The notes under the pieces are model-generated. The model was not told the DNA's origin and ran no database searches. It worked only from the letters and a program-made list of their open reading frames with translations. Made by a program: the position numbers and the translations under genes. This document shows, one piece after another, positions 1 through 7,635 of a DNA stretch of 45,308 nt. The stretch is taken from assembly GCF_024505185.1 (NCBI RefSeq), contig NZ_JANIBJ010000034.1:1-45308 (forward strand), written 5' to 3'. This DNA is from Methylomonas subterranea. GTDB taxonomy: Bacteria > Pseudomonadota > Gammaproteobacteria > Methylococcales > Methylomonadaceae. Every line of letters begins with the position of its first letter. Position 1 is the stretch's first letter.

Positions 1-1
1 T

Positions 2-91
2 TATACCAATTTTCAAAGTCTCCAAAATGCTCTTCAGGAGATCTTTCGAAACTACGGTGCAGAATCAAAATACCAGGTTAATTTTGCGTGA
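2..91 (+). CDS. C-terminal fragment of an unidentified protein, 5' end outside window
   Basis: The frame is open from the first full codon to a TGA at 89-91 and reads 29 residues ending ...GAESKYQVNFA. The composition (Q, N, E, aromatic residues mixed) looks like a genuine protein end, while the other two frames look poorer or close quickly. No family can be named from so short a piece. The same reading frame stays open after the TGA up to 340, so this stop may be a premature mutation in a longer gene rather than a natural end. The DNA here is clearly more AT-rich than the rest of the window, which suggests acquired or decaying sequence. Confidence 0.35.
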   Translation, partial: YTNFQSLQNALQEIFRNYGAESKYQVNFA

Positions 92-121
92 GTACTTATA
101 TATGATCAGGAAATTAGATTT

Positions 122-340
122 TTGGGTAAATTAACTTATCATGGCTCATATTTTGTTCTGGATTTGATTGGCAATAATAGTCTTTTTGGCGAAGTTAAAG
201 TTAAAGCAATTATAGATCGGGAGTGTCCGAAAGATGGAGATGGTATCGAGCACTATGAAGGTAAGTTTGAGAATTTTTTTGCAAATACAGGTGATAAAAA
301 TTCTGGGTTAATAAATGCTTTTCGTTATCCAACCCACTAA
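122..340 (+). CDS. Small hypothetical protein or 3' part of an interrupted gene
   Basis: A 72-residue reading frame can start at a TTG at 122, with AGGAA at 108-112 as a possible ribosome binding site nine bases upstream. It looks beta-rich (GKLTYHGSYFVLDL, then FGEVKVKAII), and I recognise no family. It is in the same frame as the fragment ending at 91, separated by one TGA and ten sense codons, so it may be the tail of a gene broken by that stop. Its last residues (RYPTH) are encoded by bases leading into the repeat at 354, so the original C-terminus may have been replaced by repeat sequence. A real short gene with a TTG start remains possible. Confidence 0.35.
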   Translation: MGKLTYHGSYFVLDLIGNNSLFGEVKVKAIIDRECPKDGDGIEHYEGKFENFFANTGDKNSGLINAFRYPTH

Positions 341-353
341 TATGCGCAGCCGG

Positions 354-680
354 GTAGGGTGGGCACGGTTTATGTGCCCACGCGGAATCAAATGCTTGCA
401 TGAATATTGTTTCGCTATCGCGAAGCCTGATTTAACACCGGTTCGCGGACCGGCAACCGCGATACTTTCTTTTGCGTGGCCAAAAGAAAGTATCCAAAGA
501 AAAGGCCAGCCCGATGCTGCTTTGATCCTGCGCGCCGGAGGGTTTGAGCGGGGTTTTCGGAAGGGCTGTCCTAGCCCTCCGAAAACGCGCGGCATCCTTG
601 CCGCGCCCCTGTCGGGCTGATCCGTTCAAACCCTCCGGTGCTCGGCGCGGCATCAGGGGCGAAAAAACCCTCGGTAGTGG
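354..680. repeat. Long nested palindromic repeat, copy 1
   Basis: This unit recurs 328 bases downstream with the same order of parts. It opens with the hairpin GTGGGCAC/GTGCCCAC (359-366 with 374-381), then a segment with CCGGTTCGCGGACCGG, then ACTTTCTTTTG/CAAAAGAAAGT. Its second half has a perfect 13-base outer stem (535-547 with 626-638) enclosing two further hairpins, one built on GTTTTCGGA/TCCGAAAAC and one perfect GCGCGGCA/TGCCGCGC. ORFs of 70-130 residues occur on both strands, but they are Arg/Pro/Ala-rich, overlap each other and cross palindromes, so I treat them as spurious. Similar 'CCAAAAGAAAGTA' repeats are known in many proteobacteria. I see no transposase. Confidence 0.8.
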
Positions 681-681
681 C

Positions 682-1136
682 GTAGGGCGGGCACGGTTTT
701 TGTGCCCACGCGGAATTAAAAGCTTGCATGAAACTTGTTTCGCTCTCGCGAAGGCCGATTTAATGCCGGTTCGCGGACCGGCAACCGCGATACTTTCGCT
801 ACGAAAACCATCCGTGGTTTTCGCCCTGCGGGCCAGCCTATCGGCTGTTTAAATTCGCTCCCGGCGAATTTGTGTTTGGCCAAAAGAAAGTATCCAAAGA
901 CAAATCCGCCGGGAGCGGATTTGGACGCCAACGGCGCACGAAGTGCGAGCGCCCGGATGGCGCGAGTCAGCAGGCCACCCCATGCCGCGTTTATCCTGCG
1001 CGCCGAAGGCTTTGAACGGGGTTTTTCGAAGGGGCTTCCCAGCCCCCACGAAAAACGCGATGCATCCCTGCATCGCCCCGGCGGGCTGATCCGTTCAAAC
1101 CCTCCGGTGCTCGGCGCGGCATCAGGGGAATAAAAC
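682..1136. repeat. Long nested palindromic repeat, copy 2, with an internal insertion
   Basis: The first ~115 bases align almost base for base with copy 1, including the GGGCACGG...GTGCCCAC hairpin and the CCGGTTCGCGGACCGG part. After the ACTTTC at about 795 the copy departs, carrying extra sequence to about 960 rich in its own short inverted repeats (for example AACCATCC/GTGGTTTTC-type arms and CCGGGAGCGGATTTGG). It then rejoins the copy 1 pattern, with a stretch of more than 40 identical bases ending near 1128. The internal loop hairpins differ in sequence from copy 1 but keep their pairing, a sign that the folded structure rather than the letters is conserved. Confidence 0.75.
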
Positions 1137-1236
1137 CACTCGTGGCGCGAAGAATCGAACGAAATTAAGGGTCGTAGGATGTGCTGAACGGATGTGAAGC
1201 GCATCGTTCGCGATTTTCGAAGTTGTGCAAATCCAA

Positions 1237-1297
1237 TAATTCGCTACCGCGAAGCCTAATTTAATGCCGGTTCGCGGACCGGCAATCGCGATACTTT
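1237..1297. repeat. Truncated third copy of the palindromic repeat
   Basis: About 60 bases match positions 411-470 of copy 1 and 739-798 of copy 2 (TTCGCTACCGCGAAG, then CCGGTTCGCGGACCGG, then CGCGATACTTT). Everything before and after that core is missing. Confidence 0.65.
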
Positions 1298-1302
1298 TTC
1301 AT

Positions 1303-1664
1303 CGCTCCCACGTTTCAACGTGAGAACGTCTGCCCAAGATACTCTGCGTCACATTGAAACAGTGATTCATTATCACAAGACATTTGGACGGTGCGAGTCA
1401 CTACCTTAAACGGTGCACCTTGCTATTTCGGCTTCTGTAACTAGTTTGCGAAGAACAAAATCAGCAGCGTAGGGTATGTATCGCATACCATTTTCAAGGC
1501 TACCGATGAATCAAACGCCAGAAAAGGTACGCGGTGGGTAACCTACACGGCTTGTTTGAATTGTGGTGAGAGCAAATGCGGGTGATGTAGGGCGGTTTCG
1601 CGGTAGCAAACCGCCATTGTGCCTATTCTTGGCAAACCAATCGCAGTCCGCTTGCGCGATAGGC
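1303..1664. other. Gene-free stretch with short palindromes
   Basis: I find no credible coding frame here. It holds a short inverted repeat of the CTCCCACG/CGTGAGAACG type near 1306-1330, GGTATG/CATACC around 1473-1490, and a perfect eight-base hairpin GGCGGTTT/AAACCGCC at 1591-1598 with 1608-1615. With the larger repeats before it, this makes the whole 341-1664 interval a collection of intergenic palindromes. The hairpin at 1591-1615 lies just past the 3' end of the minus-strand gene ending at 1665, but it has no clear T-run. Confidence 0.55.
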
Positions 1665-2117
1665 TTATCTGACTTTATCGCTGCGGATATTGTGCTGGCT
1701 TTCAAGGGATTCGGTCAGGTTATAGCCTTGGTCGTTGAACAGGTCGCCGACGAAAAACAGCCGCATGTCGATAATCCAGGCAATGCGTTTTTGCCGGTTG
1801 TTTTCTATGATGACGGTGGCAACTTTCTGATTGTTATCGACTATTTGACTCACAATCGTTTTCGGGTTGTTAGGGTCTTCCTTCAAGGCGCCGGAAATGA
1901 TTCGTTGCGCGGTATCCATGGTCAGCACCGTGCGGGTGACGGGTATCGCCGCTATTTTGTCGTTTATCAGTGATTGCGCTTTAAACTGGCCAATGTCATA
2001 GGAGAGCTTGGAAATCAGGCTGATCAATATGGCCAAACCCCAAACGGACAGGCCGATTTTCAAGCGTCTTCTGACGCGGGGATGGGAAAGTCTTTTGACA
2101 AAAACGCTAAATTTCAT
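1665..2117 (-). CDS. Hypothetical single-pass membrane protein
   Basis: A 150-residue protein with a basic N-terminus (residues 8-21 rich in Arg/Lys), one hydrophobic segment at about 22-38 (IGLSVWGLAILISLISK) and a soluble C-terminal domain. It should be anchored in the inner membrane with the C-terminal part outside. The domain contains IIENNRQKRIAWIIDMRLFFVGDL but no motif I can tie to a family. The ATG at 2117 lies inside the last codons of the upstream 97-residue frame, so translational coupling is possible. Codon use resembles neighbouring genes. I cannot assign a function. Confidence 0.55.
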   Translation of the reverse strand: MKFSVFVKRLSHPRVRRRLKIGLSVWGLAILISLISKLSYDIGQFKAQSLINDKIAAIPVTRTVLTMDTAQRIISGALKEDPNNPKTIVSQIVDNNQKVATVIIENNRQKRIAWIIDMRLFFVGDLFNDQGYNLTESLESQHNIRSDKVR

Positions 2118-2400
2118 TCTGTTGCGGTTCTATTGAGTAGGCGGCAAGGATAGCGAGTGGTTTCAATGTCGGTCTTTTCATTGAAGCGGGAGGTGTCGGC
2201 AGAATCTCCCCGCATATCGACAGGCAAACGGTTTTACGGGTGGATAAGGTGAAGACGATACCTGGTGTTTTTGCGTTGCCATTGACAGTGGCGTTCGGAA
2301 ATCGGCTGTTTACCAGCGAGCGCCCGGTTTCGGTCTCCATTTCAACGGGCCGCAAGTAACCGGTGTTAACAGTTTGTATCTTTATGGCGCATTCTACCAA
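2107..2400 (-). CDS. Doubtful small hypothetical protein
   Basis: A 97-residue frame from an ATG at 2400 that ends 11 bases inside the next gene on the same strand. The overlap and shared strand favour a real gene coupled to the 150-residue membrane protein. The sequence itself argues less strongly: it has no hydrophobic core or recognisable domain and contains a Pro/Thr-rich stretch (EILPTPPASMKRPTLKP). If it is not coding, 2118-2517 is a 400-base spacer with no other feature I can see. Confidence 0.3.
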   Translation of the reverse strand: MVECAIKIQTVNTGYLRPVEMETETGRSLVNSRFPNATVNGNAKTPGIVFTLSTRKTVCLSICGEILPTPPASMKRPTLKPLAILAAYSIEPQQNEI

Positions 2401-2517
2401 AACGCGCCTTTCAAGATAAGACTGAATCTGATGAGCGGGCAGGATGAAAATCGCGCCCGAAAAGGGCGCGTGGATAAGGTGGCGGGTATTGCCGGCGAAT
2501 GTGCCCGAGCGGCGGCC

Positions 2518-3591
2518 TTATTCGCTCATATGACATGGGTAATCGGTGTAGCCTTGCGCGCCGCCGCCGTAAAAGGTGGCCGGGTTGGGGGCGTTTAGCG
2601 GAGCGCCGAGTTTGATGCGCCGCGGCAGGTCCGGATTGGCCAGAAAGCCCGCGCCGAAGGCGACTGCGTCCAATTGGCTGCCCGCAATGGCCGTTTCGGC
2701 TTCTTCGGCGCTGTAACCCATGTTGCCTATTAGGGTTCCGGCGAAATGTTCGCGGATCGGCGTCATGATGTCGCCGCTTTGTTCGGACAGAAAGTCGCCG
2801 CGCATCACGTGCAAATAGGCCAAGCCGAAGGGATTCAACTGTTTTGCCAGCCAGACCGAGAGACCTATGGGGTCGCTGTCCCGCATGCTGTTATAACTGT
2901 TCAGCGGCGAGATTCTCAGGCCGACACGTTGCTTGCCGATGGCGGCGCAAACCGCTTCGATGACTTCCAGCAGCAATCTGGCCCGCTTGTGCAGCGAACC
3001 GCCGTAATTGTCCCGGCGCTGATTGCCGCCATCGCGTAAAAATTGATCCAGTAAATAACCGTTGGCGGCGTGAATTTCCACGCCGTCGAAGCCGGCCTCG
3101 ATGGCGTTCAGGGCAGCCTGGGTAAAGCCGTCCACTATGGCCGGAAGTTCATGTTCCGCCAACGGGCGCGGCACGGTATAAGGTTTTTTGCCGGCCGGCG
3201 TGTGTACCTCGTCGTTGGTAATGGCTAGCGCACTGGGCGCTACCGGTTGCGCGCCGGCGTTCAACAGCGGATGACAAGCACGGCCGCCGTGCCAGATTTG
3301 CAGAAAGATTCTACCGCCGGCGGCGTGCACGGCGTCGGTGACGAGGCGCCAGCCGGCTATTTGCGCGGCCGAATAGATGCCCGGTTCGGTGCCGAAGGCG
3401 GAATGCCCGGCCATCGCCATGGTGGCCTCGGCAATCAGCAGGCCGGCGCCGGCGCGTTGGGCGTAGTATTCAGCCATCAAGGCGGTGGGTACGTGTTCGG
3501 CGTCCGCCCGGCAACGGGTCAAGGGCGCCATTAAAATACGGTTGGGCAGTGTCAATTCGCCCAATTGCAAGGGCTGAAATAAGTTGTTCAT
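2518..3591 (-). CDS. nemA: Old yellow enzyme family alkene reductase (NemA-like)
   Basis: A 357-residue FMN-dependent TIM-barrel reductase of the N-ethylmaleimide reductase/xenobiotic reductase group. Such enzymes use NAD(P)H to reduce activated C=C bonds, quinones, maleimides and nitro compounds in the cytoplasm. Visible signs are the N-terminal LFQPLQLGELTLPNRILMAPLTRCR, the IWHGGR and GFDGVEIHAANGYLLDQFL signatures carrying FMN- and substrate-binding residues, and a C-terminal AFGAGFLANPDLPRR phosphate-binding segment. Length fits the family (about 350-370). It lies 41 bases after the pirin gene on the same strand, so both probably form one transcript facing the LysR regulator. The physiological substrate cannot be told from sequence. 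Confidence 0.93.
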   Translation of the reverse strand: MNNLFQPLQLGELTLPNRILMAPLTRCRADAEHVPTALMAEYYAQRAGAGLLIAEATMAMAGHSAFGTEPGIYSAAQIAGWRLVTDAVHAAGGRIFLQIWHGGRACHPLLNAGAQPVAPSALAITNDEVHTPAGKKPYTVPRPLAEHELPAIVDGFTQAALNAIEAGFDGVEIHAANGYLLDQFLRDGGNQRRDNYGGSLHKRARLLLEVIEAVCAAIGKQRVGLRISPLNSYNSMRDSDPIGLSVWLAKQLNPFGLAYLHVMRGDFLSEQSGDIMTPIREHFAGTLIGNMGYSAEEAETAIAGSQLDAVAFGAGFLANPDLPRRIKLGAPLNAPNPATFYGGGAQGYTDYPCHMSE

Positions 3592-3632
3592 GGTCGGTTT
3601 GCTCCCGTGGGCTCGGTTAAGGTTTTTTTCGG

Positions 3633-4511
3633 TCAGGCCGACGTCAGCCGGCCGGTTCTATAGTCATCGATGGCTTGTTGAATTTGTGCCGGGGTGTTCA
3701 TGACGAACGGTCCGTGCTGCGCGATGGGCTGCCTTAGCGGCGCTCCGGACACCAGCAGGACGCGGCTGTCTTGCGGCGCCCGCATGCGGACGCCGTCGGC
3801 GGCGGGGTCGTCGGCTAAAATTGCCAGCCGGCCCCTGGCGACCGCTTGGTCGCCCACCGTCACTTCGCCCCGGTAGACCACGAAGAATGCCGTATGCGTC
3901 GCCGGCAAAGCTTGGCTGAAACCGCTGCCGGCCGGCAGGCTGATATCCAGGATCGTCGGCTCGGTGACGGGACGTTGTATCGCGCCGGCCAGTCCGTGGC
4001 TGTCGCCGGCGATGACTCGCACCGTCACGCCGTCAGCCGTCGCCAGTTCCGGCAACTGTTGCCGATCGACATCGCGGTAGGCGGGGGGCTGCATTTTGGC
4101 GTCCGCCGGCAAGTTGATCCACAGTTGAAAGCCTTCCAACAGACCGTCTTGCTGTTCCGGCATCTCGGAATGAATGATGCCGCGGCCGGCCGTCATCCAC
4201 TGCATGCCGCCTTCTTGCAGCAGGCCTTGGTGGCCGGCGTTATCGCTGTGGCGCATGCGGCCGGCTATCAGGTAAGTCATGGTCTCGAAACCCCGGTGCG
4301 GATGGTCCGGAAATCCGCCGATGTAGTCGCGAGGCGAGTCGCTGCCGAAAGCGTCCAGCATTAAAAATGGGTCCAGTCTTTTTTGCAGTGCTTGGCCGAA
4401 CAATCGGGTCAATTTAACGCCGGCGCCGTCGGCGGTTGTCTGACCGGTCAGCTGTTGTTCGATAATGCGGCTGTTCAGCACGCTGTCGGTGATGGTTTGG
4501 GAGTTGTTCAT
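3633..4511 (-). CDS. Pirin family protein
   Basis: A 292-residue bicupin. The N-terminal cupin has the pirin metal-site pattern: DHPHRGFETMTYLIAG followed by the GxxQWMTAGRGIIHSE motif, with the first two His, the later His and the Glu as expected Fe(II) ligands. The C-terminal cupin is degenerate, as usual. Bacterial pirins are linked to quercetin 2,3-dioxygenase activity or regulatory roles; which applies here is unknown. It is the first gene of a probable two-gene minus-strand unit with the old yellow enzyme and diverges from a LysR gene with 105 bases between start codons. Confidence 0.92.
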   Translation of the reverse strand: MNNSQTITDSVLNSRIIEQQLTGQTTADGAGVKLTRLFGQALQKRLDPFLMLDAFGSDSPRDYIGGFPDHPHRGFETMTYLIAGRMRHSDNAGHQGLLQEGGMQWMTAGRGIIHSEMPEQQDGLLEGFQLWINLPADAKMQPPAYRDVDRQQLPELATADGVTVRVIAGDSHGLAGAIQRPVTEPTILDISLPAGSGFSQALPATHTAFFVVYRGEVTVGDQAVARGRLAILADDPAADGVRMRAPQDSRVLLVSGAPLRQPIAQHGPFVMNTPAQIQQAIDDYRTGRLTSA

Positions 4512-4553
4512 GGCGGTGTCCCCGGCTTGGTTGAAATGCGCTTACACTATATT

Positions 4554-4572
4554 CCGCTATAAAATAGAACGG
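4554..4572. promoter_or_regulatory. Candidate operator between pirin and LysR genes
   Basis: An imperfect inverted repeat, CCG-CTAT-AAA-ATAG-AA-CGG, sits in the short region shared by the two divergent genes, 43 bases upstream of the pirin start and 45 upstream of the LysR start. LysR-type regulators usually bind such dyads next to their own gene and control the divergent neighbour. The assignment is positional; the core also resembles an AT-rich -10 region. Confidence 0.4.
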
Positions 4573-4616
4573 TAGTCCGTAAAATGGATAACACTGTTCC
4601 GCTGAAGGAACAAACG

Positions 4617-5522
4617 ATGCATATAGAACCCAACGATTTATGGCTGTTTGCCAAAATTGCCGACATCGGTAGCTTTTCCAAGGCCGGCGAGGCTATCGGT
4701 CTGCCCAAGTCCACGCTGTCGCGCCGGATTAGCGGTTTGGAAAAACAATTGGGCGAACGGTTGTTCCAGCGCACGACGCGACAGTTGAATCTGACCGAAT
4801 TCGGTTTGAAATTGCTGCAACACGGCCGGCAAATCGGCGAAGACACCGACGCCGCAATCGCGCTGGCTCAGCATAGGCAATTGCAGCCAAGTGGGGTGCT
4901 GCGGGTGTCCATGCCGAACGACTTTGCCAATCTGGTGTTGCTGCCCTTGTTGGCCGGGTTCATTTCAAGCCATCCGGCCATTAGCCTGGAGCTCGATTTG
5001 TCGGCCCGGCGGGTGGATTTATTGGCCGAGCAATACGATCTGGCGATTCGGATGGGCGATTTGCCCGACGATACCGCCCTGGCGGCCAAGCCCGTTTACC
5101 GTTACAGATGGGGGCTGTACGCGTCCGCCGAATATCTGGCCCTGCATGGCGCGCCGCAACAGCCCGACGATTTGCGCCGGCACGGCATTTTGCAATTGTC
5201 GGCCATGCTGCGCGAGCCGCGGCCGTTTCGCTTGACCCGGAGCGACGAAATCTGGTCGGGCGCCTTGCCGGCCAAGGTGGCTGCCAATTCGCCGGAACTG
5301 CTGGTAAAGCTGGCCTTGCAACATTTGGGCATTGCCGCTTCGCCCACCGTGTACGCCGCTGTTTACGTCAAGTCCGGCCGATTGGTTAGAGTGTTGCCGG
5401 AATGGGAGTTTCCCGCCGTCACCGCCTGGGCGGTGTTTCCCGCCGGACGCTTGATGCCCGGCAAAACCCGGGTCTTGCTGGATTTTTTGGATGCCGGTTT
5501 GCGCGAACTGGGTCCGGGGTAA
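4617..5522 (+). CDS. LysR family transcriptional regulator
   Basis: A 301-residue regulator. Residues 1-60 are the winged helix-turn-helix (DLWLFAKIADIGSFSKAGEAIG, LPKSTLSRRISGLEKQLGERLF), followed by the linker helix and a periplasmic-binding-protein-like sensor domain of the CrgA/AaeR subgroup. I chose ATG 4617 rather than the in-frame ATG at 4584 because AAGGA at 4605-4609 lies seven bases before it and the domain starts there. It faces pirin and old yellow enzyme, so it probably controls them in response to a quinone or other electrophile; the ligand is inferred, not seen. The stop codon is fused to the end of a repeat element (TAAGGATTCC). Confidence 0.92.
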   Translation: MHIEPNDLWLFAKIADIGSFSKAGEAIGLPKSTLSRRISGLEKQLGERLFQRTTRQLNLTEFGLKLLQHGRQIGEDTDAAIALAQHRQLQPSGVLRVSMPNDFANLVLLPLLAGFISSHPAISLELDLSARRVDLLAEQYDLAIRMGDLPDDTALAAKPVYRYRWGLYASAEYLALHGAPQQPDDLRRHGILQLSAMLREPRPFRLTRSDEIWSGALPAKVAANSPELLVKLALQHLGIAASPTVYAAVYVKSGRLVRVLPEWEFPAVTAWAVFPAGRLMPGKTRVLLDFLDAGLRELGPG

Positions 5523-5574
5523 GGATTCCGTTCCATTGATACCCTTACCTTCTTCCGCGAGGTGAGTGGGGGTT
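5521..5574. repeat. Left part of an AAGGATTCCG inverted-repeat element
   Basis: Begins AAGGATTCCGTTCC within the LysR stop codon and continues with CTTCTTCCGCGAGG, which matches CTTCTTCCGCAAGG in the element at 31882-32033. No matching right end (GGAATCCTT) is found, so this copy is truncated, apparently by the second element that follows. Confidence 0.55.
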
Positions 5575-5589
5575 TACGATAGCCTTCGG

Positions 5590-5727
5590 AGGAGGGTGTC
5601 GTAAAAATCGAAACAGTTCCTTCTCCCACCGGGAGAAGGTTAGGATGAGGGTATATAAAACAGTAGTTTACTGGTTTTCACCCCCTCTCCCTAACCGCGA
5701 GGAGAGGGAGCTTTTGCGACACCCTGC
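5590..5727. repeat. GGGTGTCGTAAAA inverted-repeat mini-element
   Basis: Left arm GAGGGTGTCGTAAAA (5592-5606) pairs with right arm CTTTTGCGACACCCTGC (from 5711). Between them lie TTCTCCC/GGGAGAA and CCCTCTCCC/GGAGAGGGAG arms and the shared module ending GATGAGGGTATATAAAA. About 140 bases, with no coding capacity. The same family occurs at 22164-22305. It sits between the convergent LysR and chemoreceptor genes, and the strong hairpins could also stop transcription from both sides. Confidence 0.65.
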
Positions 5728-5777
5728 GGAGTGGGAGCAAAAGTACGGCAGTTATTTCGGGCGGGTTCTCAGGCGGT

Positions 5778-7412
5778 TTAAAGCTTGAATTTGCCGGCCG
5801 TGGCCCGCATGTGACCGGCTAGTTTTTCCAGGTGCTTGGCCTCGTCGGCGGTTTGCTCGGCGGCGGTATTGCTGGCTTTGGCCATTTTTGCAACCTGTTC
5901 GATATTGTCGGCAATATCGTTGCTGGCGCTATTTTGGTCTAGCAAGGCGGCGGATATGTTGTTGACCACTTCAACCACCTTGGACGATTCTTGTTTTATT
6001 TCGTTGATGGCGTCGCCGGCCCGCCGGGCGATCACTGCGCCATCGTCGGCTTTACCGACGGCATCGGTCATGGCGCTGATGGCAAGCTGGGTGCTCTTTT
6101 GCATCGACGCTATCATTTGGGAGATTTCCTCCGTGGCGTTGGTGGTGCGCTTGGCCAGATTGCGCACTTCATCCGCCACCACCGCAAAACCGCGGCCCTG
6201 CTCGCCGGCCCTGGCTGCTTCGATGGCGGCATTCAGCGCCAGCAGGTTGGTTTGGTCGGCAACGGCCTTGATGACCTGGACGACGGATGAAATTTGCTGG
6301 GATTGTTGTCCCAGCGCTTCGATGGTGCCGGAAGTTTTTTGCACGCTGGCGGCAATTTGCAGCATCGCGGCGGCGGCGTTATGAATGATGTCGCCGCCCT
6401 GGTGGGATAAGTCTCCCGATTTGCAGGAAATGTCCAGCGCCACTTGGGCGTTATCGCTTAACTGGCTGACGTTGGCATTGACTTGATCTATCGTGGTGGC
6501 TATCGAAGTGGCGGCACCGCTTTGCTGGCGGGAACCGACCACCGTTTGCGCGGAAGTGGCCGCCAGCAATTGCGCGGCCTGGGCAAGTTCGTCGGCATCT
6601 TCCAAAAGTTCTTTCAGCATCTGTTGCAAACTGCCGATCAAGCCGTTGAAGGTTGCGGCGGTTTCGGCTATTTCGTCGCGGCCGCCGGTATCGAGCCTGA
6701 GGGTAAAATCGCGGTCGTTCTTGATTTGCAGCATCATTTTTTGCATTTCCGCCAAGGGGCGGGTGACGGAGCGCGAGATCGTCAAGGCTACGGCTATCGT
6801 CACGGCCAAGGTCAAGGCCAATACCGTCCACAGTAGGGTGGTGGCGGCGCCGATTTGCCGGTTGGCGGCGGCTTCGTCCTCGGTCACCCGCAGGTTGGCG
6901 ATTTGCACCACCCGGTCTATGCCGGCGCGATGGCTTTCGTAAGCTGCTTCCATTTTGGCGAGGGCGGAAGTGGCGGTCTCGCTATCGCCGTTATGCAGAG
7001 CGGGTATGAATTCGCCGAAGGCTATGTCGTAAAACCGCAGGGCCGGCTGATGGGCTTGGTTTAAAAATGTCTCGCGTAGTTGATCGTTCAGATTGGAACG
7101 GGTCCAAAAGTCATGGCGGGCGTTATACTCCGCTCGCAGCTTATGCAGGCGTTGGACTAGATCGGTCCTATCGTGTTTACCGCCGGCAAGCTGCAAGCCG
7201 ACCAGATAGGATTCGATGATGTACTCGGGCGGCGGCAGAATGTCGGCGACCAGATCCTTGCCCTGCACGATCTGTCGATAGGTGGGACCGGTGATTTTAA
7301 GCTCGTTCAGGGTTTTGAAGGACCAGAGTCCGTATACGGCAAATCCCGTCACGACGCAGGCGATCAACAAGGCGAAACGATAAACCAGGCTGAGTGAGTT
7401 CAAAAAATTCAT
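5778..7412 (-). CDS. Methyl-accepting chemotaxis protein
   Basis: A 544-residue transmembrane chemoreceptor from the ATG at 7412; an upstream in-frame start at 7475 would add 21 residues. TM1 is about residues 11-31, a periplasmic helical sensor domain about 35-185, TM2 about 189-213, then HAMP ([11 protein letters not shown]) and a long methylation/signalling coiled coil. The conserved hairpin tip is clear: [18 protein letters not shown] followed by [18 protein letters not shown]. The sensor domain contains no family I can name, so the stimulus is unknown. It lacks the C-terminal NWETF-type CheR-docking pentapeptide and ends KFKL. No other chemotaxis gene is nearby, so it is an orphan receptor. 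Confidence 0.93.
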   Translation of the reverse strand: MNFLNSLSLVYRFALLIACVVTGFAVYGLWSFKTLNELKITGPTYRQIVQGKDLVADILPPPEYIIESYLVGLQLAGGKHDRTDLVQRLHKLRAEYNARHDFWTRSNLNDQLRETFLNQAHQPALRFYDIAFGEFIPALHNGDSETATSALAKMEAAYESHRAGIDRVVQIANLRVTEDEAAANRQIGAATTLLWTVLALTLAVTIAVALTISRSVTRPLAEMQKMMLQIKNDRDFTLRLDTGGRDEIAETAATFNGLIGSLQQMLKELLEDADELAQAAQLLAATSAQTVVGSRQQSGAATSIATTIDQVNANVSQLSDNAQVALDISCKSGDLSHQGGDIIHNAAAAMLQIAASVQKTSGTIEALGQQSQQISSVVQVIKAVADQTNLLALNAAIEAARAGEQGRGFAVVADEVRNLAKRTTNATEEISQMIASMQKSTQLAISAMTDAVGKADDGAVIARRAGDAINEIKQESSKVVEVVNNISAALLDQNSASNDIADNIEQVAKMAKASNTAAEQTADEAKHLEKLAGHMRATAGKFKL

Positions 7413-7635
7413 CACATTGTCCGCGATTAAAATTATTATCGATAGAGCTTGCGGCCCGGCCGCCAGCACTTGCATGGGGGCGCCGGCAGCAAGCGGCCGC
7501 GCGGGGTTCTTTGCCCGAAATCTAGTAAGCAGGTTAGGTATTATAGGATGTCTTTAAAAAAACATCCGGCCGCCGCTTGAACGCGATGCTTTCCGCCCGG
7601 TGCGGCTACGCAAGCAAATATTAGGAGTATGGTTT

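Noticed and set aside
308-1204. Several overlapping open frames of 70-160 residues on both strands
   Set aside because: They lie in the palindromic repeats, read through hairpin arms, are Arg/Pro/Ala-rich and differ between copies. They are the usual spurious ORFs of such repeats.
341-1664. CRISPR array
   Set aside because: Repeats are long, few, palindromic and adjacent without regular unique spacers; no cas gene is present.
4584-4616. Upstream ATG for the LysR gene
   Set aside because: The ATG at 4617 has a good ribosome binding site, and the DNA-binding domain starts right after it.
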